Below are positions 42,127 through 51,138 of a stretch of 64,000 bases of DNA, one piece after another (positions within the stretch are counted from its first letter, which is position 1; every line of letters starts with the position of its first letter). The notes below the pieces were generated by a model. It saw nothing but the letters and a program-made list of their open reading frames with translations. It was not told the DNA's origin and made no database searches. The DNA is from PALSA-1353 sp036267155 (GTDB taxonomy: Bacteria; Planctomycetota; Phycisphaerae; Tepidisphaerales; Tepidisphaeraceae): the NCBI GenBank assembly GCA_036267155.1, contig DATAWP010000001.1:1-64000 (forward strand). The letters are read 5' to 3'. Position numbers and translations under genes: made by a program.

Positions 42127-44787
42127 TTACCGGTTGGAAAGAAATAGGGCGTCGGCGCCATGTCGCTGAGAAGTTAATGAGATGCCGTTGGGCGAAGGGG
42201 CGGCCGGAGAACCGAAAGGACTTGTCGCGGCGGAGAATTTCGAATGAAGATTCTTCGCGTCGATTGGAGGGGTGTTGGATACGGTCGATGGTTTGGGATT
42301 GGACGCGGCGGGCGCCACCGAGTCGGTGGATATTGTTGTCGATGCCACCGGATCGGGGATCGTTGTTGGGGTCAGAGTTACGGATAGCAACTGCACGGTC
42401 GGCAAATTGGGATTGGCGCTGCTCTGGCCGAAGTCGCCGGCCAACAATCCGAAATCGATGCTGTTGACCGTGCCATCGTAATTGAAGTCACCCTCGTCCC
42501 AGGTTTTACCCGATTTGCCAAAGTTGGCCGCCATGGCGCCGAAATCCACGCTGTTGACCGTGCCGTCGAGGTTCGTATCGCCGTAGAGGGTATAAAGGAT
42601 TTCGATCTGGCCAGAGGCAAGGCCGGCGACGACGTCATCAGCCCCGTCGGCCACGCCGATGCCGTAACGGCCGAAGCTCGTGGCCGCGGCGGAACTGTCG
42701 ATCCCCGCGCCATTCCATGATCCCTCGTTGTCGCCGGTTGCGAGATACGACTGGATGGTTAAGAACGGATCGGAATTAGCGCCGTAGTTGATCATCATCC
42801 AGTACGACTCGATGTTCAGGGCCCCGTTGCCGATCACCTGAAGCTGCGCCACATGCTGGCCGGCGTCGAGCAAAACGCTCGCGCCGTTTTCGATGGTGAG
42901 ATTGTAGTTGGGAAACGTGACGGAAAGATCGGCACTGAGTGTCACGACGCCCGTGGAAACATCCAACGTCGGCGTCCCCGCGTTCCAGGTGATCGTATAT
43001 TGCGTGCCGTTGGTGGTCGAAAGCCCGCTTGGATTGTTGATGGTGAACGTCACCGGCGAACTTTGGGCCGGAACGTAATTGTTATCCCCGGCGTACGTTC
43101 CCACAACGGTGTATGTGCCGAGGCCGATGGGCGGGGAACTCAGCGGCGTGCCGGTGTCGGTCGTGCCGCTGTAATAGACCAGGCTGGTCGATCCGGTTGG
43201 GGCGGGCGAGCCATTCACACCGCTTACGCTGGCCGTTGCCCAACTGGTCACGTCGTTGGTTCCATCGTAAGCGATATTTGGCGGTGGGGAGGAGACGCTC
43301 ACTTCGGGGGTCAGCCGCGTGAAAGCCGATGCGCTGTAGCCGCTGGTTTGCGCGGCGTTGGCTGAAACGATCCAGTAATAGTACTTGGTTCCGGAAACCG
43401 CTGAAGTATCGGTGTACGATGTGCCCGTCACGTTGCCGTTTAATTCCTTGGCTGACAAGACGCTGGAACTGGTATTTCGCCAAACCTCATAGGAGGTGGC
43501 TCCGTTGACCGCGCTCCAGGTGACATTGGCAGGGGTGGTGTTGGTTGCGATGGCGGCAGCGATCCCGGTGGGAGGCGGCAGGCTGTAAGCGCGCACGTAA
43601 TCCACATCCATCGTCTGCGTGCTGGTGATTGTGCCGGGGGCAAAATTGCCGCCTTCGCAGACGTCCAGGATAATGAAGAACGGTTGGCCATTGAATACCC
43701 ACCTGCTTCCCGAAGGAAGGCTCGCGGGCGTCAGCGTCTCAAAAGCGTGGCCGTCCACTGAAAACGTGATGGAATTCGGTCCCCAATTCACGGCGAATAC
43801 GTGATAGCTGGAATAAAAGTCCCCGGAGATTGTGTCGGAGGCCCCCACGCCGGATCCGTAGTTGTAATCCTGGCCGTTGGACATCGGCCCGTGAATGGTC
43901 GAATCAATGGTGCTCGGGTTGGCGCCATCGTTTTCCATGACGTCGATTTCACCGCAGGCGGGCCAGGAGACCGTGCTGATGTCATCGCCGAGCAGCCAGA
44001 AGGCGGGCCAGATCGCGCCGCTGTTATTGCCGCCGGGGATTTTGATGCGAGCCTGGATTTCGCCGTATTCCATATTGTCGGCGACGCCGGAGGGATCGAA
44101 TTCCGTCGAGATCTCCGCGGAATCGTAATCCCCGCTTTGGTTGGGCGAAGGCGTTAGCGACATCGCCAGGGCTTGCCCATCGGTGGCTTGGGAATCGCTG
44201 ACAACCTGCAGCGTCGTGGGATTGTCGGCAGTGGAATTCGCGGCCGAGGTGTTGGTGTAAATGACGGCCCCATTGTTTGGATCGGTCGCATTGAAAGCGC
44301 CCCACGCGGAACTGATTCCAGTGGCGCCGAAGGTGTCGTTCCACACGAGGGTTCCGCCGGTGGCGCTGGCAATTGTGCTGTAGGGACTGCCGCCTGATTC
44401 GTCGGAGGCCACGACCCAGTAAAAGTAAGTTGTTCCAACGGTGACCGAAGTGTCGTCAAAAGACGTGCTGGTGACATCGGGCGCGATATCGGTCGCGGAA
44501 GAGGTGGTGCCTGTGGTGTTTCGCCATACCTGATATGACGTTGCCCCCGACGCGGAGTTCCATGTCACTTCGATATCTGTTGGCGTCGTTCCGTTCGTCG
44601 CCAGGACGCCCACTGGCGCCGTCGGCGCTCCCGACAAAAGCAGGCGGCCTTCCAGGGGTTCAACTGCGCAGCAGGCGCGGGAGATGGACTGCGCGGCAAA
44701 AGAAACGGATTTGCGATGACGCCGCCAGACGCCGCGGATACCCCGGGATGGAATGGCCAAACTCACGCGTGAAGGTTCGCAGCACAA
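42127..44787 (-). CDS. secreted GH16 glucanase-like protein with FN3, LEPR-XLL and dockerin repeats
   Basis: An 886-residue exported enzyme. The N-terminus carries the LEPR-XLL motif as VEPLEGRLLLSG (about 43-53). A fibronectin type III domain follows, then a GH16 endo-glucanase/laminarinase-type domain (about 150-405) with the catalytic GEIDVMEND (nucleophile E280, D282, acid/base E285) and WPAFWLLGDD. A second FN3 domain (about 410-500) and an Ig-like segment come next. Near the C-terminus are two dockerin-like calcium repeats (GDTNLDGTVNSVDFGAMAANFG; GDFNYDGTVNSIDFGLLAGDFG), and the protein ends in a Pro/Ser tail without PEP-CTERM. Start uncertain (TTG 44787 or GTG 44766). It is downstream of the PEP-CTERM gene at 44821 and likely co-transcribed. 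Confidence 0.9.
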   Translation of the reverse strand: MCCEPSRVSLAIPSRGIRGVWRRHRKSVSFAAQSISRACCAVEPLEGRLLLSGAPTAPVGVLATNGTTPTDIEVTWNSASGATSYQVWRNTTGTTSSATDIAPDVTSTSFDDTSVTVGTTYFYWVVASDESGGSPYSTIASATGGTLVWNDTFGATGISSAWGAFNATDPNNGAVIYTNTSAANSTADNPTTLQVVSDSQATDGQALAMSLTPSPNQSGDYDSAEISTEFDPSGVADNMEYGEIQARIKIPGGNNSGAIWPAFWLLGDDISTVSWPACGEIDVMENDGANPSTIDSTIHGPMSNGQDYNYGSGVGASDTISGDFYSSYHVFAVNWGPNSITFSVDGHAFETLTPASLPSGSRWVFNGQPFFIILDVCEGGNFAPGTITSTQTMDVDYVRAYSLPPPTGIAAAIATNTTPANVTWSAVNGATSYEVWRNTSSSVLSAKELNGNVTGTSYTDTSAVSGTKYYYWIVSANAAQTSGYSASAFTRLTPEVSVSSPPPNIAYDGTNDVTSWATASVSGVNGSPAPTGSTSLVYYSGTTDTGTPLSSPPIGLGTYTVVGTYAGDNNYVPAQSSPVTFTINNPSGLSTTNGTQYTITWNAGTPTLDVSTGVVTLSADLSVTFPNYNLTIENGASVLLDAGQHVAQLQVIGNGALNIESYWMMINYGANSDPFLTIQSYLATGDNEGSWNGAGIDSSAAATSFGRYGIGVADGADDVVAGLASGQIEILYTLYGDTNLDGTVNSVDFGAMAANFGKSGKTWDEGDFNYDGTVNSIDFGLLAGDFGQSSANPNLPTVQLLSVTLTPTTIPDPVASTTISTDSVAPAASNPKPSTVSNTPPIDAKNLHSKFSAATSPFGSPAAPSPNGISLTSQRHGADALFLSNR

Positions 44788-44820
44788 AAAACGTCAGAAC
44801 ACATCAAACCCGCGCCCTTC

Positions 44821-46614
44821 TCATCCAATCTGATTATACCGCCGTTTGCGTCGAGAAAGCGATCCCAAACATGCCAAGACGATCAAGCTCGCCGACGCCG
44901 GCTCGGGGACATCAGCCATTAACCCGTTAGCCGCCGCGAAGGCGTCGAGCGCCGCCCAATCGGCGGAGGTTACGTCCGCATTGCCGCCGGCGGATTTGCC
45001 GAAATTGCCGGCTAGCAGGCCGAAGTCAACGCTGTTGACCACGCCGTCATAGTTGAAGTCGCCTTGGTCCCAGACTTTTCCGGACTTGCCGAAGTTGGCG
45101 GCCATGTCGCCGAAGTCGATGCTGTTGACCGAGCCATCGAGATTGGCGTCGCCGTACAGGGTGTACTTCACTTCGAGCTGTCCGGAGGTGATTCCGGAAA
45201 TTCCGCCATCAGCGCCGTCGGCATAGCCGACGCCATATTTGGTGCCGGTAGCGGAGGAGGTCCCGATTCCGCCGCCGGTCGCCGCGCCGCTGGCGCCGTT
45301 CCACGCTCCGCCGTTGTAGCCGTTGGCGAGTAATCCGCGAATCGTGGAATCGATGCTGCCGCCCGGATCGCTGATAATGACGTGGTTGTTGCCCACATCC
45401 AGGAACCCGCCGGCGGAGATGGAAAGGGAGGACAGCGTTTCGCCGCCGGTGTTGGCGGCGAGTTGCAGCGCGCCGCCGGTGATGGAGACCGCGCCGTTGG
45501 CCGGAAGAGCCCCGGCTGCGCCGATGACGAGTGTGCCTGCACTGACGTTGGTTCCGCCGGAATAGGAATTGGATCCGGTCAGCGTAACGACATTGCCGCC
45601 GTTTGCGGTCAGCGAGAATGCGCCGCCGATCGCGCCGCCGACGGTGATGTTGCCCGCGGCCGCGTTGATGTTCGTGTTTTGCTGGAGGGCCAAGCCGATA
45701 TTGATCGTCTGCGTGCTGGAACTATTATTGACGACATCTCCGCCGAGGTCGATCGCATTTCCGCCGAGCGCGAATGCACCGGCCGAGGAGTTGAACTGAA
45801 TGCCGTCGAACAGGGTGTCGGCGGCCATGTCGTTGTTATTGGTTAGTTGCGTGGTGCCGGCGAAAACCAAAGCGTCGGGAGAAACGGGAGCGGTGCCGCC
45901 CCAGTTGCCGCCAGTGGACCAGTTGTCGTCCGCGCCGCCGCCGTTCCAGATCGGGGTGGTGGGTGTGTTGTCGATCAGGCTCGTGTCATCGACGAACAAG
46001 GAGCCGGCGGCGTAATTGGGATTGTTGAAGAACGCCATCCATTGCACCGATTCGGCGCCAGCCGGGGCCGTGGCGGTGACGCTGGATTGCATCCATTGAT
46101 CCAAGGGATCGGCATAGACCAACGGGCTGGACGTGACAAAGGTGCCCAAGTTGGCCCCGGTGCCGTCCGGGCCAGCGAAGAAAATCATTCGAACGTCGTC
46201 TGTTTCCGCGGTGTCGTTGAAGGGATCGGTGCTGGAGTCAACGAACCACGCGGAGGCGGTATAAGAATTGCCCGCGTTGACGTCAACATATTGGTAGATG
46301 CCCCCGTTGGGTCCGGAGAAGGTCTTGCCAACCTGCGTGCCGCTGTGCGCGGCGATGCTGGTGGTGTAAAAGCCCGAGTAGACGGGGCCAACCCAGTTGT
46401 TCCAGCCCAACCAGGGTCCGGCCTCCGGGGTGGTTGGGGTGCCCATCGACACATCACCCGCGGTTGCGTCCGGCGCTCCATCATCACCCGCCTCGAACCC
46501 GGGGTCGAGCAGAAGGTTTTGTGCTTTGACGGAAGGCGCGAAAGCCGCGCCCATAATGCCAGCTACACAAACCGTAAGAGCCGCACGTCTACGATCTTTG
46601 TGAATATTCCTCAT
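44821..46614 (-). CDS. PEP-CTERM protein with autotransporter-type repeat and dockerin-like repeats
   Basis: A 597-residue exported protein with a signal peptide (RRAALTVCVAGIMGAAFAPSVKA). The N-terminal domain begins NLLLDPGFEAGDDG, as in carbohydrate-binding-like DUF642/CBM-type domains. A beta-helix region follows with VTLTGSNSYSGGTNVSAGTLVIG, the autotransporter-associated beta strand repeat. Two dockerin-like repeats (GDANLDGSVNSIDFGDMAANFG; GDFNYDGVVNSVDFGLLAGNFG) come next. The C-terminal anchor is VPEPASASLIVLACLGSLSRRKRR. The dockerin segment is nearly identical to that of the next gene. ATG 46614 has GGAG about 7 nt upstream. The conserved operator at 46711-46741 lies about 100 nt upstream of this start. 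Confidence 0.9.
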   Translation of the reverse strand: MRNIHKDRRRAALTVCVAGIMGAAFAPSVKAQNLLLDPGFEAGDDGAPDATAGDVSMGTPTTPEAGPWLGWNNWVGPVYSGFYTTSIAAHSGTQVGKTFSGPNGGIYQYVDVNAGNSYTASAWFVDSSTDPFNDTAETDDVRMIFFAGPDGTGANLGTFVTSSPLVYADPLDQWMQSSVTATAPAGAESVQWMAFFNNPNYAAGSLFVDDTSLIDNTPTTPIWNGGGADDNWSTGGNWGGTAPVSPDALVFAGTTQLTNNNDMAADTLFDGIQFNSSAGAFALGGNAIDLGGDVVNNSSSTQTINIGLALQQNTNINAAAGNITVGGAIGGAFSLTANGGNVVTLTGSNSYSGGTNVSAGTLVIGAAGALPANGAVSITGGALQLAANTGGETLSSLSISAGGFLDVGNNHVIISDPGGSIDSTIRGLLANGYNGGAWNGASGAATGGGIGTSSATGTKYGVGYADGADGGISGITSGQLEVKYTLYGDANLDGSVNSIDFGDMAANFGKSGKVWDQGDFNYDGVVNSVDFGLLAGNFGKSAGGNADVTSADWAALDAFAAANGLMADVPEPASASLIVLACLGSLSRRKRRYNQIG

Positions 46615-46710
46615 GACTCCGCGCCTCCGAGAAGGGATGAAAACTCCGCGCATTTATGCAATCGCGTATAGGTCGGAGCGTAAACCTCTCGCGGCGGTCC
46701 GGCTATACTA

Positions 46711-46741
46711 TATCGCGTAAATAGTTTAACGTTTTGCGGCA
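46711..46741. promoter_or_regulatory. conserved 31-nt operator, copy A
   Basis: One of four aligned copies in this locus. Left half-site GCGTAAAT (46715-46722), an A/T-rich core, and right half-site TTTTGCGGCA (46732-46741). It lies about 97 nt upstream of the PEP-CTERM start at 46614. The copy at 52289 shares its whole right half. Likely bound by the XylR-type regulator encoded at 52335 (inference). Confidence 0.7.
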
Positions 46742-46862
46742 TAGAGGCCGGCGGCGCTATTCATCCGCGGGGGATCGTCAGATGGGCCGCGTTAATCGGA
46801 CCGGAATAAACCGTGCCGGGCGGTCAGCCGGGATAAAAGCGCTAAAGCAAAATAAGCGGCCG

Positions 46863-48680
46863 CTATTCGTACTGCACGTCATCCAGATAAAACGTAACCG
46901 GCTTGCCGCTAGCGGCCAGGACCCAGACGAAACCGGTTTCGATACGGTGCAGATCCTTGTCCGTCAGGTCGAGGCTGTACCGTTTCCAATCGGTGCTGAG
47001 CGTGACATTCGGCAATTCCGCGTGATCCGAATCTGGAAATTTCTTGTCGGCCCCGAGGATTCCGAGCTTAAAGGAAACTACTTCTCCGCCTTCTTCTCCG
47101 CGCGCCCAGAAGGTGAGTTTCTTCGCCCCGCTCAGGTCGAGGCCGCCGGGTTGATCGCCCCAGTTGTTGGCCGGATTTTGCCAGGCGATTCCACCGAAAC
47201 CAGTTGCAGCGTTGAATTGGCACTTCATACAATCCGTGCCGTCATGCGGATTCGTGGCGCATTTGTCGTCCACCGCGATGGACTTGGAATCGCCCATCCA
47301 ACCCGAAGCGATATAGGGAGAATCGGCTGCGCCATCGGCATAAAGAACTAGGGGAAGCTTCGTACCGAGCGATTCGGGGCCAGCTGCGTTGACATGAACG
47401 GACGCCACCGCCGTCGCGGCGCCGCCGTGGCCGTCATAGACGTAGGCATAAAGCCAATACGGCCCGACCCGGTCGGGCATGTGAATCTCCGCCCCATGAG
47501 TATCGCCCGAAACGACCGCATCAGGAAAATTTCTCGCGGTTTCCTGGTATGCGCCGCCGGTTTGGTAAACCGCAGGATCGTTGGTGAGAACCCACTTGGC
47601 GGTCAATGGATAGTGGTCGGGATCCGTTACGTTAAGCGTGGCATGAATCGTTTCCCCGCCCTTCACATTGTCACGATCGAGTTTCATCGGCTGCATTTGC
47701 GGGCAGCGATGCGCGGGCGCGTGGCCGGTCCAGAATTGAGACATCGTATCGACCGCTTCCAATCGGCTACCATCGGGCAAAAACATTCCAAACCAGGTCG
47801 CGGTGGCCTCCTGCTTGTTGCCCCACAAAAATGCGTACGAGCCAAGACATAATTTTCCACGCTCGGGCAGCACGGTGCGGAGATAGGTCTGTCGATAAGC
47901 CTCGACTTTGGCGGTGCTGGTGAGTTCGATCGGCGCACCCCAGGCGTTGCTTTCGACTTCCCATGTGCCGGCGGGGCCGAATTCGGTGAGGATGAACGGC
48001 TTAAATCCGCCGAGTTGGCGATATCGCCGCGCCACCGAGGGGCCGCCTGCGTACGTATTGATGCCAACGATGTCGATGTCCGGGCAGTATTCGTCGATGG
48101 ATGGAACGCGTTTGCCGCCAATCTCGGCAATCGCCGTCATGGTCGGATGGTTGGGGTCGAGCTTGTGCACCAAAGCGGCGGCTTGCTCGACGGCTTTCCA
48201 AACTGCCGGATCGCCGCCGTCCTTGTACCCCTCCATTTCATTGCCGATGCCCCACACCAGAACTGCGGGATAATCTTTGTACTTCAAAACGGCTTGACGC
48301 ACTTTTTCGAGTTGTTCGGCGACTTGCTGGGGATTGTGATAGTCGAAGTGATGCGGCCCGCCGGTATGCTCGAGCCAGATACCGACGGTGACGGTCAGAC
48401 CCAGCCGCTGGGCTTCGTCGAGTTGGGGGCCGATGTCGTCGGCTCCCCAGAGTCGGAAGGAGTTGCCGCCGCACTTTTTGAGCATCTCCCGCGACGCGTC
48501 GCCGCCGGCGCCCTGAATGAAATAGGGCTGACCCTCGCGGAGCAACGTCCAGCCGGTTGCGGTCTTACGCAACTCGACCTTCACCGCGCCGGTCGGTCCG
48601 GCCGGGGCCGGGCAGGCAAACGCGAACGTCATGCAAAAGACAACCGCGGCCAAGACGACAACACGCTGAAAGTTAAACAT
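46863..48680 (-). CDS. secreted clan-A (GH2/GH5-like) glycoside hydrolase with C-terminal CBM-like domain
   Basis: A 605-residue exported protein. A signal peptide (VVVLAAVVFCMTFAFA) leads to a TIM-barrel catalytic domain (about 35-320). The acid/base glutamate is E148 in VWGIGNEMEG and the nucleophile is E233 in FILTEFGP, the arrangement of clan GH-A enzymes. A middle Ig-like domain follows (LNVTDPDHYPLTAKWVL). The C-terminal beta-sandwich (about 455-605) has LSGAKKLTFWARGEEGGE and ends VTFYLDDVQYE, resembling carbohydrate-binding modules. Substrate is unknown; beta-glucan or mannan would suit its neighbours. It lies downstream of the PEP-CTERM gene at 48803 on the same strand, with a terminator between them. 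Confidence 0.85.
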   Translation of the reverse strand: MFNFQRVVVLAAVVFCMTFAFACPAPAGPTGAVKVELRKTATGWTLLREGQPYFIQGAGGDASREMLKKCGGNSFRLWGADDIGPQLDEAQRLGLTVTVGIWLEHTGGPHHFDYHNPQQVAEQLEKVRQAVLKYKDYPAVLVWGIGNEMEGYKDGGDPAVWKAVEQAAALVHKLDPNHPTMTAIAEIGGKRVPSIDEYCPDIDIVGINTYAGGPSVARRYRQLGGFKPFILTEFGPAGTWEVESNAWGAPIELTSTAKVEAYRQTYLRTVLPERGKLCLGSYAFLWGNKQEATATWFGMFLPDGSRLEAVDTMSQFWTGHAPAHRCPQMQPMKLDRDNVKGGETIHATLNVTDPDHYPLTAKWVLTNDPAVYQTGGAYQETARNFPDAVVSGDTHGAEIHMPDRVGPYWLYAYVYDGHGGAATAVASVHVNAAGPESLGTKLPLVLYADGAADSPYIASGWMGDSKSIAVDDKCATNPHDGTDCMKCQFNAATGFGGIAWQNPANNWGDQPGGLDLSGAKKLTFWARGEEGGEVVSFKLGILGADKKFPDSDHAELPNVTLSTDWKRYSLDLTDKDLHRIETGFVWVLAASGKPVTFYLDDVQYE

Positions 48681-48720
48681 GAATCCGTTCCTGTGCGTTT
48701 CAGTTAATTGTATGGCCGGG

Positions 48721-48766
48721 ATTAAAAGAACGGTCCAGTTTGAGCCATACAACTCAAACTGGACCG
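48721..48766 (-). terminator. intrinsic terminator between PEP-CTERM and hydrolase genes
   Basis: Perfect 14-bp stem (CGGTCCAGTTTGAG / CTCAAACTGGACCG) with an 8-nt loop. On the minus strand it is followed by TTCTTTTAAT. It lies 36 nt after the stop of the gene at 48803 and 40 nt before the hydrolase start, so it would partly terminate transcription and lower hydrolase expression relative to the PEP-CTERM gene. Confidence 0.85.
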
Positions 48767-48802
48767 GGGTTCCCGATGGAGTGCTTGCCGCGGAGGATTC
48801 GT

Positions 48803-49504
48803 TCAAGCTCGGCGGCGGCGGCGGTGCAGAGCCGCGATGCCAATCATGCCGAGGACGCCAAGCGTCGTTGGTTCGGGGACTGCAGTGGCCGTTAGACTCA
48901 TGTCGTCAAAGTAGAAGTCGCCGTTCGAGTCGGCATTGATGTCCAATAGGTAGGCGCCCATCGAGTTCGTACCGGCGGGTGCAACGGCGGTAACACTGGC
49001 GAAGGTCCACACCCCCTGCGCAATCGGGATTCCGCCGCCGCCGGCTGGATCACCAACATTCACCCCGGCCGTACCATTTGCCCCTGACGCGTAGTTGTTC
49101 GGCGGAGAGCCTGTGAACCACGACAGTTGCAGTATTGCAAAGTCGTTGTCGTTCAGCACCAGCGCATTGGGTGTGTAAACCCAACCCGATAACGTAAACG
49201 TCTCGCCCGGGGTGGCCGCGAAGACTTGGTACGTTCCCGGGACGGTATAACCACCGCCTTCGTCGGGGGTGTCGAGAACCCAACTGCCGCTATGGGCCAG
49301 AGCGGTATTCAGGAACCCAGCCCCGCCAAAGTTCGCCCAGCCAGGCGTGCCGGTTGGATTCGGATTGGGAGCTACAGTCTGATTCTCAAAACCCGGATCC
49401 GTAAGAAGATTAGCCGACGCAAACGAAGTGAACGCCAAACAGGCGATCGCCAAACTGAGCGATCCAATGAGCCTGCTCTTTTTAAGTCGCGACAATGCAC
49501 TCAT
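48803..49504 (-). CDS. small PEP-CTERM exported protein
   Basis: A 233-residue protein with a signal peptide (LIGSLSLAIACLAFTSFASA). A single beta-sandwich-like domain opens NLLTDPGFENQTVAP, the same opening type as the protein at 44821, with GETFTLSGWVYTPN and YLLDINADSNGDFYFDDMSLT. A PEP-CTERM tail (VPEPTTLGVLGMIGIAALHRRRRR) ends the chain. The domain resembles carbohydrate-binding modules, so it may hold glycans at the cell surface (inference). ATG 49504 has GGAGAGG upstream. Its promoter and operator lie at 49608-49649. Confidence 0.88.
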   Translation of the reverse strand: MSALSRLKKSRLIGSLSLAIACLAFTSFASANLLTDPGFENQTVAPNPNPTGTPGWANFGGAGFLNTALAHSGSWVLDTPDEGGGYTVPGTYQVFAATPGETFTLSGWVYTPNALVLNDNDFAILQLSWFTGSPPNNYASGANGTAGVNVGDPAGGGGIPIAQGVWTFASVTAVAPAGTNSMGAYLLDINADSNGDFYFDDMSLTATAVPEPTTLGVLGMIGIAALHRRRRRA

Positions 49505-49607
49505 GTTCCTCTCCAATCGGTGCGAAGTGTTCGAGCTTTCCAATGCCTGGCCCTCTGCCGGCATCACCGCAATCACAATATCCGACCACCGCAAAACAGC
49601 CACACCA

Positions 49608-49638
49608 TTTTGCGTAAATCATTTAATAAATAGCGGCA
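49608..49638. promoter_or_regulatory. conserved 31-nt operator, copy B
   Basis: Copy of the shared operator. Left half TTTTGCGTAAAT (49608-49619), core CATTTAATAA, right half TAGCGGCA (49631-49638). It sits about 105 nt upstream of the PEP-CTERM start at 49504 and overlaps the predicted -10 box. Copies B and C also share GTCGCAAA just beyond the right end at the same spacing. Confidence 0.75.
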
Positions 49639-49649
49639 TTCAGTCGCAA
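49621..49649 (-). promoter_or_regulatory. predicted sigma70-type promoter of gene at 48803
   Basis: On the minus strand TTGCGA (complement of 49644-49649) and TTAAAT (complement of 49621-49626) are separated by exactly 17 nt. The -10 lies inside operator copy B, so a bound regulator would block polymerase. The same arrangement occurs at 50971-50999. Confidence 0.55.
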
Positions 49650-49798
49650 ATCACGGATCGATATCCGCAAAGCGCGAAGATGGGTTGCAGATGAGGATTA
49701 TCCAGTCGAGCATCACGCGATATCCCGAAACGTCAGCGAGCCCCCGGCTAGGGTAGTTCTGCTCGCGATGAGCGTCTCATTCCGAACGGTAGGCGAGA

Positions 49799-50842
49799 TC
49801 ACGGATTGACGTTGAAGTTTCGGCCGAGCAGATCGGTTTTGTAAGGCTGAGGCGGAGTCAACGCCGCTCCGCCGGGGTTGGGGCTGATGAAATGTGATTC
49901 AACATGGCCATCAACAAACAGAAAATTGGCGGCGGTGTTGTTGATGTGCCGCCAACGAATATCGCCATCCCAGGTAACAAACGGCTCGCCGCTGAAGCCG
50001 GAGCCAGTGGCATTATCTGCGTTGCCACCAGGATTGATGGGCTGCCCGTCGTCGGCAGTGACTACGCCCGACAGTTGGTACCCTGAGAGGAAGAAGTCGG
50101 GCGACACATTTTTCGCCCGCCAGCCTTGAAAACGCCAGGCATCGACTCCGTACGCGGTATCATTGGCGCCCCAGAAGTTAGTATCGGTAGGCGTCTGATT
50201 GGTGTTATTCTGCACCAGCACGCCATCCATGATGAGCACAATTTCTGACGAACGTTGAATGTGCGCCATCTTATACGGAACGTGGCCTTGGTAGGCGGTT
50301 CCATCGTTCAGAAAAGTCGAGAGGTTGGGCATCAGTCTCGGGTGGCAAGAATACTGCAACCCGGCGTCGCCGATCGCGGGGACATCCACGTCCAGGAAGA
50401 TTCCACGATTGAACGACTGCTCGCCGCCGGAGGTCGCCTGGTCGTTGTACGTTGTGCCCAGGCGGCTCGATAGTTCATTGGAAAGGAGCGTTCCCCAGTC
50501 ACCCGCCTTGCTGGCATCCATATAGTTGGCACTGCGAAGGTCGGGGACATCGGCCAACGATGCCCCATTCCAATATCCGTAGGGCAGCGTTCCTTGATTG
50601 TCGCCCACATACATGAAAATCGCCTGCCCAATCTGGCGCAAATGCGTCTGGCAGGTGACTAGATTTGCCTGCTGGCGAGCGCGGTTCAGGGCGGGAAGCA
50701 GGATGGCGATCAGGACGGCGATGATGCCAATGACCACCAGCAGTTCCACCAAAGTGAATGCCCGCACGACTCGGCATGGGAAGCGATTAATCGTTCTTTC
50801 GCCATTGCAAGCGTCAACGTTGCTTCCAGGTGTCCGCATCAT
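49799..50842 (-). CDS. prepilin-like (pseudopilin) H-X9-DG protein, paralog 1
   Basis: A 347-residue protein with a type IV prepilin N-terminus: basic leader, then AFTLVELLVVIGIIAVLIAILLPALNRARQQANL, with the prepilin peptidase site before F and E5. A large extracytoplasmic domain follows (CHPRLMPNLS, VPYKMAHIQRSSEIVLIMDGV). The planctomycete C-terminal signature RHINNTAANFLFVDGHVESH corresponds to the H-X9-DG prepilin-associated family. Such proteins form pseudopilus-like or secretion-linked fibres; in planctomycetes they are very numerous. It is a close paralog of the product at 51139. Start ATG 50842 has GAGGG upstream. Operator copy C lies about 115 nt upstream. Confidence 0.92.
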   Translation of the reverse strand: MMRTPGSNVDACNGERTINRFPCRVVRAFTLVELLVVIGIIAVLIAILLPALNRARQQANLVTCQTHLRQIGQAIFMYVGDNQGTLPYGYWNGASLADVPDLRSANYMDASKAGDWGTLLSNELSSRLGTTYNDQATSGGEQSFNRGIFLDVDVPAIGDAGLQYSCHPRLMPNLSTFLNDGTAYQGHVPYKMAHIQRSSEIVLIMDGVLVQNNTNQTPTDTNFWGANDTAYGVDAWRFQGWRAKNVSPDFFLSGYQLSGVVTADDGQPINPGGNADNATGSGFSGEPFVTWDGDIRWRHINNTAANFLFVDGHVESHFISPNPGGAALTPPQPYKTDLLGRNFNVNP

Positions 50843-50957
50843 GGTATTTCCCTCAATGACCAGAGATGTCGCAACTGGCCGCCGTTTCTTTAAGCCTTAG
50901 CATGGCCACTCCATCACGAATTGTATTGTAATTTGTTAATTGCAGGGTCCTATGTTA

Positions 50958-50988
50958 TTTTGCGTAAATCATTTAGCAATTTACGCCA
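50958..50988. promoter_or_regulatory. conserved 31-nt operator, copy C
   Basis: The most symmetrical copy: GCGTAAAT (50962-50969) and ATTTACGC (50979-50986) form perfect 8-bp inverted arms around a 9-nt spacer. It lies about 115 nt upstream of the pseudopilin start at 50842. Confidence 0.78.
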
Positions 50989-50999
50989 TATCGTCGCAA
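50971..50999 (-). promoter_or_regulatory. predicted sigma70-type promoter of pseudopilin 1
   Basis: On the minus strand TTGCGA (complement of 50994-50999) and CTAAAT (complement of 50971-50976) are 17 nt apart. The -10 lies within operator copy C, mirroring the promoter at 49621. Confidence 0.55.
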
Positions 51000-51138
51000 A
51001 CGCGAATAAGCCGTTGCCTGGTGCGAGCCTAGGTCATGAATCCGGATTGTCTAATGTGATTGAGTTGGCGCAGATCTCGGCAGGCCCGCTGGGGTTGCGA
51101 AGTCGCGATTGTCTTTCTTTTGCGTTAATCAAGCGAAA

